Source of the DNA: Curtobacterium sp. ZW137
GTDB taxonomy: Bacteria; Actinomycetota; Actinomycetes; Actinomycetales; Microbacteriaceae
Reading direction: 5' to 3'
DNA: 64,000 nt
Assembly: GCF_003762905.1 (NCBI RefSeq)
Contig: NZ_RJKS01000003.1
Location: forward strand, 248,001 to 312,000
How positions within the stretch are numbered: position 1 is the first letter of the stretch; every line of letters begins with the position of its first letter. Shown here one piece after another: positions 33,901-40,758 of this stretch. The notes under the pieces are model-generated. The model saw nothing but the letters and a program-made list of their open reading frames with translations. It had not been told where the DNA came from and made no database searches. A program made the position numbers and the translations under genes.

Positions 33901-35478
33901 CCACGCCGTTCCGGCAGCGTCCGTGTAAATCACCCCCGACGAGTTCGTCGTCAGATCTCCGGCGCCGGCGAGGGCGTACTGCCACCGGTTCGCGTCCATC
34001 GTGTTGCTGTTCGCCACGTTGGTTGCACGCGAGTTATACGCAGCACCAATCGTGGTGTTCTGTGTCACGCCCGGAAGGGACAGCGCGGTCGTGGTCACGA
34101 GGAGGTTCCCGGTTCCGACATCGACCGACGCGTTGGTCTGGTCCGTGATCGGGAACGGCAGCGTCGTCGCGGACGTCCGCTGTCCGGTCTGGTTCGTCGA
34201 CGATGGTCCGCCGGGGAGGGAGTTGTAGGTGCCCTGCAAGTCGATGACGTAGTCCGTCTCCGTCGGGCCCATGTTCTTCACGCGGATCTTCCCGTCGGTG
34301 CCAACGGGAACGACGGCCGTGTTGGTTCGGATCGACGTGGCGTCGCTGTTGATCACGGACGCAGTGGGCTCGGTTCCGCCGTCGGCCCAGGCCTTCGCGT
34401 ACGTGCCACGGCTGGAGTTGTTCACTGCGGTGAACGTCAACGCCACCGCGGACAGGCCCGCCGCGACCGAGGGCACCCCGTCGCGAGCTCCAGCGACCTG
34501 CACCGTGAACGACGCACCCGACGCGATGCTGCTCCCAGACCGCGTGTCGATCAGCCGACCGGCCTGCGGGGTGAAGCCACCACCAGGGTTCGAGGGCAGG
34601 AAGTACCCCTGCACATCAACCAGGATGTCCACCACACCCGCACCGGGTGCGGTGTCGATCGTCAACTGCCCGTTCGTCCCCAACGCCACCTGCGACGCCA
34701 TCGCCGTGGGCAATGACTGCACCCCGGTGTAGTTCAACACTGCGGAGCTCTTCGCCTGCCCGGTCGGGGTGACGCGCACCCAACCCGCCTTGCCGTCGTT
34801 GCTGATCACGACGACCGACGCAGCAACCGCCGCCGCTCCGGCCGGGATCCCCGCCTTGCCCGTCACCTGGAACGTGATCGAGCCGCCACCAGCAACGGTC
34901 CCCTGGCGAACGCCGGTGCCATCACGGGTGTCCACCAAGCGAGCCGGCGGCATCGCGACCAGACCGCCGGCACCCACACCGTTCTGCGTGGACGTGTAGT
35001 ACCCGGTCACTGTGATCGTGACGCTTTGCAACGCCGTCTCCGTCATGATCTGCAACGACCCGTCATCACCCACCGCCAGCAGCGCCGAGTTCGACACCGT
35101 GTTCGGGATGCCGGAGTTGTAGACCATCAGCAACGTCGACGGGTCGCCGCTCGACGGACGCCCGAACACCTGCCCCTGCGGGAAGTTCGCTTGATTGCCG
35201 ACCGTGACCACCACGGTCACCGCGCCGACCCCCGACGACGGCAACCCGTCCACCCCAGCGATCTTGACGCTCTTGTAAGCACCCGCCGTTGTCGCCCCGC
35301 TGAACACGGTCGCGTTGTCCTGCACCGGCACGTACTGCCCGCCCGTCCCAGTCACCTCGGCGTGCGCGGGCTGCGGCGGCGAGACCACCGCCAACAGCGA
35401 CCCCAGTAGCGCGACCAGCGCCACCACGGCGAGCACAACCCAGCGAGAACGAACAGACAACGGCGACGTCACGAACAC
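30952..35478 (-). CDS. secreted RHS/YD-repeat protein, candidate polymorphic toxin
   Basis: A 1508-residue protein. Residues 1-41 are a Sec signal peptide ending PAHA. Residues about 50-415 contain three beta-rich modules marked by RLVDTRDGTG, RLIDTRSGSS and DVQGYF. From about 450 to 1330 there are many YD repeats (for example YDSSDRVTKV, YDDFGRVKNHTDGDGG). The RHS core end is near 1365-1421 (NPYGYKNGLRSSNTDTGLT, ending DPRG). The last 87 residues are Gly/Ala rich and hydrophobic (GLITGTLAGAACELGIAAAT), not a recognisable nuclease. No wall anchor is seen. GTG 35478 has AGGGG 8 bases upstream. Confidence 0.88.
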   Translation of the reverse strand: MFVTSPLSVRSRWVVLAVVALVALLGSLLAVVSPPQPAHAEVTGTGGQYVPVQDNATVFSGATTAGAYKSVKIAGVDGLPSSGVGAVTVVVTVGNQANFPQGQVFGRPSSGDPSTLLMVYNSGIPNTVSNSALLAVGDDGSLQIMTETALQSVTITVTGYYTSTQNGVGAGGLVAMPPARLVDTRDGTGVRQGTVAGGGSITFQVTGKAGIPAGAAAVAASVVVISNDGKAGWVRVTPTGQAKSSAVLNYTGVQSLPTAMASQVALGTNGQLTIDTAPGAGVVDILVDVQGYFLPSNPGGGFTPQAGRLIDTRSGSSIASGASFTVQVAGARDGVPSVAAGLSAVALTFTAVNNSSRGTYAKAWADGGTEPTASVINSDATSIRTNTAVVPVGTDGKIRVKNMGPTETDYVIDLQGTYNSLPGGPSSTNQTGQRTSATTLPFPITDQTNASVDVGTGNLLVTTTALSLPGVTQNTTIGAAYNSRATNVANSNTMDANRWQYALAGAGDLTTNSSGVIYTDAAGTAWQFKPSGSAGAFTTPAGLQQTLTRVDSGSTHEYTLKGWTTNSVTHFNLAGQPTSIVDRNGNQTSFNTSDGYALTSIVFTAGATGAKTAKSSYANGTQTFSQVSGSSSRSVSWAKSTAGDITTYTDATGKKTTFAYTNGDLTSITAPTGGVTVFTYDSSDRVTKVEQRNTTAGSPGAAITRFSYANDTTTQVADPRSDQSATVANAKHTTYTLDSNDLVTKAVDAAGRERSRTYNSANNGVTTATTGAAGDAGSGTTTNTYGKNSSQSLTQSTSGTGSSSTADYGSGSATAYLPSKVTSSSKTSTSIGYDGVGNATSSQSGSDPAATSTLTYNKKGTDNYAWGAVKTATAPGNSGNPTVYAYDTNNQLGSITPPTGTSLGVQKYAYDDFGRVKNHTDGDGGVTTYTYDNDDRLLTTAFDDGTATVTNTYDADGNQLTQTSATGTVTNTYDQRNRLTSTVNTAGGGTVSYGYDLAGNTVQVTDQTGTVTHEYDPTEVLTATTYPTGSGTAKQIYLTDKQGRRTDTWLGAASTATAGVEPATWAAHQTLTYDKSGKVTKVQAWSDSSNPTAVVDTDYCYMATTTAPTCTASTANDRDKLQWSYDNISKQATNYGYLAADGTTPTDRLTGITQSGGVDPTNWAYTYDSAGNRTEAKATNAATGAVKSDQKLSFNAVGQITTTGYSYDGVGNMTAAPGETYTYNGAQQLTASTKDGVQTTYEYAGADMLKLLHQATDGGAEYDYTYGTSDSNGVSVIANHTIAGTGTAAVISDPTTGQALDLRTTDGTTSMYALDGIGNPAASIADTGKTAYTVSYDPYGAEHVTAGGTSAQWQQNPYGYKNGLRSSNTDTGLTKFGYRWQSNATGGWLERDTLDAPLDPNNANRYAYAGADPINKSDPRGRDVFDSATDAFGKAGLVGDLTEIGYYAATGNSKAAATETVGLITGTLAGAACELGIAAATGGVGVVATAGCYAVGSAVSNVTTGKVF

Positions 35479-36049
35479 GCGCAGAACCCCTCAAAACGGC
35501 CACGACCAGCTCTGCCGCCCCCATGACGGCACTGTCCAACCATCAAGGACGCTACGGAGCTTCCCTCAGGAGCGCGCCCCCAGATGTGGGGGTCGAAACG
35601 ACGTCGCCTGAGCCGATAAGGGTTCCTTCTCCTGCCTGCCTATTCCTTAGGGCCGGCGCTTGCGCATGACGGTTTACAGAGAGATTCAGCGGCTATGACT
35701 TCCGATGCCGCACCGAGCACCTCCAACGCATGCCGCGAGCTTCGTCTCGCTACGACCCGCTTCCACCCAGACCGCGTCACGAGTCATACTTTGAGCGACT
35801 GCATCGTCGCGTCGAATGAACCGGTCCGGAAGCTGGAACCAGGCGCATACCGACGCTTGCGGTCCGGCCGTATAACGCACCTGAAACGAGATTCGTTCCG
35901 GACCACCTATGTGCGACGGGGCTGCTCACCGCCACGTATGTCGATTCGTCACAGCGACCTGAGGCAGCGATGCGACCCAGTCAAGGACCGGCTTGTAGGA
36001 CACCCGGGCTGCTATCGACGAGTGCCGGCGTGATCGCTACGGTCGAGGG
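35479..36049. other. 571-bp intergenic region with no credible gene
   Basis: It holds the leader of the RHS gene, a CCCCCA/TGGGGG hairpin with a GATG loop (35577-35592), one copy of an inverted dispersed repeat (35886-35921), and the promoter of the GNAT gene. Open frames here are short, Arg/Ser/Cys-rich and resemble no protein. Confidence 0.7.
35886..35921 (+). repeat. dispersed repeat, copy 1
   Basis: About 36 bp around the core CGGACCACCTATGTG (35899-35913). An inverted, diverged copy lies at 40565-40600. The similarity spans most of the 36 bp. Origin is unknown. Confidence 0.7.
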
Positions 36050-36544
36050 GTGGAAGCGCACAGCCCCATCTCGATTGCTATTCGGCCCGCAAAGGTTGTC
36101 GACGTAGAAGGCATTGCTGCCGTCCACGCCACCTCATGGCGAGAGACGTACGGGCGGTTCGTCGCGGATCCCGATACTGATCCGTGGTTCGACGTCGATC
36201 GGCGCATCGACATGTGGCGGGCGAACCTGGAGCAAGACGCCTTCGTGACCGTCGTCGCCGAGGACGCGTCGGGCATCATCGGATTCGCAGCGACGCAGGA
36301 GACACCTGAGCCTGACGCCGTCCGTCCAGAAGAACTCACGATGCTGTACGTGCTCGCGCGCGCTCACGGTGGCGGGGCGGGGCAAGCACTCTTGAACGCA
36401 GTGCTCGGCCAGCGCCCGGCATCTCTCTGGGTTGCTGCCGACAATCCTCGCGCGCACTCGTTCTACCGGCGGAACGGATTTGCCGCTGACGGAACCACGT
36501 CGAGCTTCGGGCCGATCGAGACCACGGTGCGATTGGTCCGCTGA
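36050..36544 (+). CDS. GNAT-family acetyltransferase
   Basis: A 164-residue N-acetyltransferase. ISIAIRPAKVVDVEGIAAVH is the N-terminal strand-helix, ELTMLYVLARAHGGGAGQAL near residue 105 is the acetyl-CoA-binding motif A with a pyrophosphate loop of the form R-x-x-G-x-G/A, and ADNPRAHSFYRRNGFAADG is motif B. The acceptor is unknown. The GTG start is 6 bases after TACGGT (36038-36043), the leaderless pattern. Confidence 0.88.
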   Translation: MEAHSPISIAIRPAKVVDVEGIAAVHATSWRETYGRFVADPDTDPWFDVDRRIDMWRANLEQDAFVTVVAEDASGIIGFAATQETPEPDAVRPEELTMLYVLARAHGGGAGQALLNAVLGQRPASLWVAADNPRAHSFYRRNGFAADGTTSSFGPIETTVRLVR

Positions 36545-36587
36545 GGGATCCTTCATTGGGCGTCGGAAGCCGATCGGCAAGAGGCGA

Positions 36588-37133
36588 TCAGGTGAGGAGT
36601 TCGACCGCTACGCGAAGGCGTTCGAGGTACTCCTCGCGTGTGGCGACCTGATGGATCAACCCGACCGACACGCTGTTCAGGGTCTGCGCGACCACCACGC
36701 CGTTCCCCATCTCGACGCTCACGGCAGCCGTCAGGAGGACGGCGAACCGGGCCGGCGCTGCTCGGGCGGCATCATCGAGTAGATCCGGGTTGTCAGCGAT
36801 GACGGTCGGCACATCGCGGACCATCGGACCGATGTACCTCCCTGCCCAGCGATCGAACGCGGCCACGAGCCGATCCGGGAACGGCCTCGCGTCGTCCGCG
36901 AGGATCTGCTCGACGGCGTCGAGATCTGACGACAGCACGTGCGACACGGCCTCGCGGAACAAGGCTTCCTTGGACTCGAACAGGAAGTACAGGCCCGGTC
37001 GCGAGATCCGCGCGGCCCTGGCGATCGCTTGCATCGACGCGCCTCGGTAGCCCACGCGAGCGAACGTCTCGAGCGCGGACTCCAACACCGAGCGTCGGCG
37101 GCTGTCTTCGGTTCGAGCAGCGGGAGTAGGCAC
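36588..37133 (-). CDS. TetR-family regulator
   Basis: A 181-residue regulator with the helix-turn-helix at about 14-60 (VLESALETFARVGYRGASMQ and SRPGLYFLFESKEALF). The C-terminal domain carries the ligand pocket and dimer interface. GTG 37133 lies 6 bases after TAGGCT on the minus strand (37140-37145), a leaderless start. It is divergent from the SDR at 37197 and probably represses it through the inverted repeat at 37161-37181. Confidence 0.88.
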   Translation of the reverse strand: MPTPAARTEDSRRRSVLESALETFARVGYRGASMQAIARAARISRPGLYFLFESKEALFREAVSHVLSSDLDAVEQILADDARPFPDRLVAAFDRWAGRYIGPMVRDVPTVIADNPDLLDDAARAAPARFAVLLTAAVSVEMGNGVVVAQTLNSVSVGLIHQVATREEYLERLRVAVELLT

Positions 37134-37160
37134 GCGACAAGCCTACCGGCAACTCTACTT

Positions 37161-37181
37161 ACTAGCCAATTACTGTCTAGT
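37161..37181. promoter_or_regulatory. inverted repeat between TetR and SDR genes
   Basis: ACTAG (37161-37165) and CTAGT (37177-37181) are inverted around an 11-base AT-rich spacer, immediately upstream of the TATAGT -10 box (37185-37190) of the SDR. Position and symmetry suit a TetR operator. Confidence 0.6.
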
Positions 37182-37196
37182 CTGTATAGTGACGAC

Positions 37197-38162
37197 ATGG
37201 CCTCCCCACTGATCACCACCCAGTTCACCGCGAGCAGCACCGCGGCTGACGTCGTCGAGGGGCTCGACCTCTCCGGGGTCCGTGCTGTCGTCACCGGGGC
37301 ATCCTCCGGACTCGGAGTCGAGACTGCCCGAGCACTCGCAGGTGCCGGTGCCTCCGTGACGCTCGCAGTGCGAAACCCCGCCGCCGGCGCGAACGTCGCG
37401 GCCCTGATCGAGGCGTCGACGATGCGCAGCCCGGCCGTCGCCGGACTCGACCTTGCCGACGTCGGCTCCATCGCGGCCTTCGTCAACGCATGGGACGGGC
37501 CGCTGCACCTGTTGGTGAACAACGCTGGAGTCGTCACGGCCGGCCTCGAGCGCACCACGACCGGTCGAGAGCTCCAATTCGCCACAAACCACCTCGGACA
37601 CCACGCACTCGCATCCGGCTTGCACCGGGCTCTCGCGGCAGGCGCCACGGAACGCGGCGAAGCCCGCGTCGTGGCACTCACCTCCACCGCGCACATGCGC
37701 GCTGGCCTCGACTTCGATGATCTCGACTTCGACCGCCGCCCCTACGACCCCCAGATCGCGTACGCGCAGTCAAAGACCGCGAACTCCCTCTTCGCGGTCG
37801 AAGCCACCCGAAAGTGGGCAGACGACGGCATCACCGCCAACGCCGTCAACCCCGGCGGAATCGCCACCGGACTGCAACGCAACTTCTCCGAGCAGCAGAA
37901 GGCATCCCTCGACGCGGCCCAAGCAGCAGGCCTGTTCACCTACAAGACCGTCAAACAGGGCGCCGCGACGACCATGGTCGCCGCCGTCTCGGATGAGTTC
38001 GCCCACACCGGCGGCCACTACCTCGACGACTGCCAGGAGGCATACACCGTGCCCGACGACGCAGCACTCGCGGACCACCCGCACGGCGTGAAGGCCTGGG
38101 CACTCGACCCCGCACTCGCGCAGCGACTCTGGACCGTCTCGGACGAGCTCCTCAGCCTCTGA
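37197..38162 (+). CDS. SDR-family oxidoreductase (protochlorophyllide-reductase-like group)
   Basis: A 321-residue dehydrogenase. TGASSGLGVETARALAGAGA binds NADP, LLVNNAGV follows, and the active site is LTSTAHMRAG with YAQSKTANSLF. Length and the NHLGHHAL motif place it with retinol-dehydrogenase/light-dependent-reductase-like SDRs. The substrate is unknown. ATG 37197 lies 6 bases after TATAGT, so it is leaderless. It is probably induced when the divergent TetR protein binds its ligand. Confidence 0.9.
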   Translation: MASPLITTQFTASSTAADVVEGLDLSGVRAVVTGASSGLGVETARALAGAGASVTLAVRNPAAGANVAALIEASTMRSPAVAGLDLADVGSIAAFVNAWDGPLHLLVNNAGVVTAGLERTTTGRELQFATNHLGHHALASGLHRALAAGATERGEARVVALTSTAHMRAGLDFDDLDFDRRPYDPQIAYAQSKTANSLFAVEATRKWADDGITANAVNPGGIATGLQRNFSEQQKASLDAAQAAGLFTYKTVKQGAATTMVAAVSDEFAHTGGHYLDDCQEAYTVPDDAALADHPHGVKAWALDPALAQRLWTVSDELLSL

Positions 38163-38199
38163 ACCTGCCGAACGAGCAGCGTCCCGATAACCGATCTTG

Positions 38200-39430
38200 G
38201 GTTCAGCCGGTCGTTGCAACACCACCGTGAATCGGAGTGCTGCAGATGGGATCCAGGCTGGAACACCGCGCTCGAGAGGCGCGGTTTTGGGAGCTGTTGA
38301 GACAGGGCCTCGGACGAACGGCGGCCTGTAATGCTGTCGGCGTGGACCGACGTCAGGGATACCGATGGGTCAAAGCAGCCGGCGGACGGAACCCGTTCGC
38401 CCACAAGCCCCGCTCGGACCGGTACCTGAGCCAGGAAGAGCGGCTCCAGATCGCGGACCTTCGTCTCAGCGGCGCGAGCGTGCGTGCGATCGCGAAAGCA
38501 CTCGGTCGGGCACCATCCACGATCAGCCGAGAGCTGACAAGGAACGCCGCGGCTGGCGGCAGCTACCGGCCGTACTCCGCGGAGTAGCAATGCCGGGCAC
38601 GAGCTCGGCGCCCGAAGCCGCGGAAGCTGGACCGGGTCGAGCTTGCTCTGCAGGTCGAGCTGCGGTTGGTGCGGAACTGGTCCCCGGAGCAGATCCGTGA
38701 TGACCTGGCCAGGACGTTCCCTGACCGGCCGGAGATGCACGTGTCGCACGAGACGATCTACCAGTCCCTGTTCGTCCAGGGCCGCGGCCACCTGCGCGCT
38801 GACCTCCACAAACATCTCCGCACCGGCCGTGCGATCCGCCGGCACCGTGGTGAGCCGCGGCGGGCGTCGTGGTCGAAGATCCGCGACATGATCCTGATCA
38901 GCGAACGCCCCGCCGAAGCCGACGACCGGGCCGCTCCCGGCCATTGGGAAGGCGATCTGATCGTCGGCATCAACGCCAGGAGCGCGATCGGCACTCTCGT
39001 CGAGCGCACCACCCGGTACGTGATGCTGCTGCACCTGCCGAACGGGCACAGCGCCGACGCCGTCCGCGACGCGATGATCCCCACCATCCAGACCCTGCCG
39101 GACCACCTCCGCCGGTCGTTGACGTGGGACCAGGGCACCGAGCTTGCCCGACACAAGGACATCACCCTCGCCACGGACATCGCGATCTACTTCTGCGACC
39201 CCCACAAACCCTGGCAGCGCGGCTCAAACGAGAACACCAACGGCCTCCTCCGCCAGTACTTCCCGAAATCCACCGACCTCAGCATCCACACCCCGGAACG
39301 GCTCCTCGAAGTCGCTGCTGAACTCAACGGACGACCCCGCAAAACGCTCGACTACCGCACCCCGGCAAAAGCATTCGAGCAACTACTGTCAGACCCGAAA
39401 CAACCACCCGTTGCAACGACCCCTTGAAAC
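38200..39430 (+). mobile_element. IS30-family insertion sequence
   Basis: About 1231 bp with imperfect terminal inverted repeats. The left GGTTCAGCCGGTCGTTGCAA (38200-38219) pairs with the complement of 39411-39430, sharing the inner GGTCGTTGCAAC. It carries one transposase gene that is interrupted by an in-frame amber codon. The transposase stop lies inside the right repeat. No target duplication was evident. Confidence 0.8.
38246..39427 (+). pseudogene. IS30-family transposase with in-frame amber codon
   Basis: The first part encodes the N-terminal helix-turn-helix (SGASVRAIAKALGRAPSTIS then RELTRN). A TAG at 38585-38587 interrupts SYRPYSAE, yet the same frame continues unbroken through the DDE domain to 39427. 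That part has VRNWSPEQIRDDLARTFP, GHWEGDLIVG (Asp), LTWDQGTELARH (Asp) and WQRGSNENTNGLL (Glu). A single nonsense substitution therefore explains the break. It is a pseudogene unless the codon is read through. Confidence 0.88.
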
Positions 39431-39505
39431 CGCCATAGGCTTACGAGACGCGTCGGGGCGACAGCTCGCACCTCTCCCTGGGAGGCCGCCCGCTGGCTCA
39501 CCAAG

Positions 39506-40030
39506 TCAGTGAGCGAGCGTCCCCTGATCTTTGTCGCGTCGGGCCCTTCGTCTCACTGCCCGACGGAAGGCCATGAGTACGGCGCCGCACACAACCGTCG
39601 CAACGATGCCAATCGCCGTGCCGCCGGCCGACCCGCTTCCGTAGTTTGACCAAGGCAGCCCGAGAGCCCATTGCAGTGCAGGGCCCAGCACGAGTAACGC
39701 TCCGGCTGGCACGACGACGATGAGCAAGGCGCGGCGGCCGCTCCAAGCAGGATGAAGCAGAACGACCACGGCGGCCGCGGCGACGACGGCGAAAGCACCG
39801 TAGATCCACGATGCGCCAGACATCCGCCAGCCGTCGTGTGCGAACCAGTCGTGGACTCCTCGGATGGTCCGTGCCCAAGCATGCTGTCCTCGGCCATGTG
39901 TCGACGAGATGACAGGCAACGGCCACCCAATGATCGCGAGAACTCCTGCGATTGCGCTCGCGATTCCGAGCACGACCACACCAAAGCGCGACCCGGTTCT
40001 GGGCTCGACGTCGAAGTCGGAGATGCTCAC
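39506..40030 (-). CDS. four-helix membrane protein, paralogue B
   Basis: A 174-residue membrane protein homologous to the one at 30173-30697: both have VE-leading N-termini, LAIIGWPLP near residue 33, AWxRT, HDGWRMSGxSW and a late WSNY motif. Base composition is more GC-rich than paralogue A. The start is GTG 40030 by alignment with paralogue A; TATAGC lies 10 bases upstream. It sits between the IS30 element and a 94-residue two-helix membrane protein. No function is recognised. Confidence 0.72.
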   Translation of the reverse strand: MSISDFDVEPRTGSRFGVVVLGIASAIAGVLAIIGWPLPVISSTHGRGQHAWARTIRGVHDWFAHDGWRMSGASWIYGAFAVVAAAAVVVLLHPAWSGRRALLIVVVPAGALLVLGPALQWALGLPWSNYGSGSAGGTAIGIVATVVCGAVLMAFRRAVRRRARRDKDQGTLAH

Positions 40031-40109
40031 GCCAAGGAGGCTATAGGGGGAGCAGCAGTCGTTCCTACCGGGCGCCGCCCGGTAGAGGATCGGCCATCGG
40101 GCATCGCGC

Positions 40110-40394
40110 TCACTCCTCGTCGGCGCACTCCGCTCGAAGGGCTCGCCTCCCTGCAATCCGCTGAAGAAGTTTCCGTAAGAAGACGAGCTCGATCGCCACC
40201 ATCACCGCCAGGCCGAACAGGGCGAAAGCGATGCGCGCTGGGCTGAAGCCGCCGCTGAGCACGATCACCGGCAAGCCGACGAGCAACGCGGCCCCCGCAA
40301 TGACGTTCCACCATGATGCGAGGAGCCCCGCGGGGGCGCGGTTCGTGAGTTCCGGGCGGTCAGTTGGATCGGTTCGATCCCACCAGGACGTCAT
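40110..40394 (-). CDS. small two-helix membrane protein
   Basis: A 94-residue protein with a hydrophilic N-terminus MTSWWDRTDPTDRPELTNRA, two transmembrane helices (about 29-50 and 54-74) and an Arg-rich tail. The ATG is 6 bases after TAGCGT on the minus strand, a leaderless start. Its place beside paralogue B mirrors the small membrane protein beside paralogue A, though sequence similarity between the two small proteins is weak. Confidence 0.66.
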   Translation of the reverse strand: MTSWWDRTDPTDRPELTNRAPAGLLASWWNVIAGAALLVGLPVIVLSGGFSPARIAFALFGLAVMVAIELVFLRKLLQRIAGRRALRAECADEE

Positions 40395-40758
40395 GCGGGT
40401 ACGCTACCCCGCCATCCATGAGTTATCAGAAGCCCGACCGCCGGTATAAGACCAGGCGGATGCTCATTCAGGAGCTCCCCGCACCTGCCCGATAGCCGGT
40501 CATCCAGTGGACCCCGGGTGCTTACGGGCGGCCCCGGACTCCCCCAGCCCTGCTCCGGGGCGAACCCCCTCTCACATAGGTGGTCCGCGAACTATCTCGA
40601 TTCACGCACGCCATACGGACACCTCGCGACGCACGAAGACTTAGCCGACCCCTGGTCAACGTGACCCGTCTGTGCTGCCAAACAACGTGTCCATGTCCGT
40701 ATTTCAGACACGTTGAGTGGCAGTCGGACAAGTTAGCTGGCGGGCGACACAAACACCC
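40395..40758. other. 364-bp intergenic region, island/dnaB boundary
   Basis: No credible gene. It contains the second copy of the dispersed repeat (40565-40600) and the promoter of the small membrane protein. The dnaB stop lies at its right edge, so this gap marks the edge of the core origin-proximal cluster. Confidence 0.65.
40565..40600 (-). repeat. dispersed repeat, copy 2 (inverted)
   Basis: The core CACATAGGTGGTCCG (40573-40587) is the exact complement of 35899-35913; flanking bases also match with scattered differences. Confidence 0.7.

Noticed and set aside
35695..36033. 112-codon frame between the RHS and GNAT genes
   Set aside because: Composition is Arg/Ser/Cys-heavy and it spans a dispersed repeat and the GNAT promoter; no domain or start signal.
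40418..40495. 25-codon ORF (MSYQKPDRRYKTRRM...) upstream of the dnaB 3' end
   Set aside because: The TACGCT box is 12 bases away rather than 6-7, no Shine-Dalgarno is present, and no conserved feature is seen.
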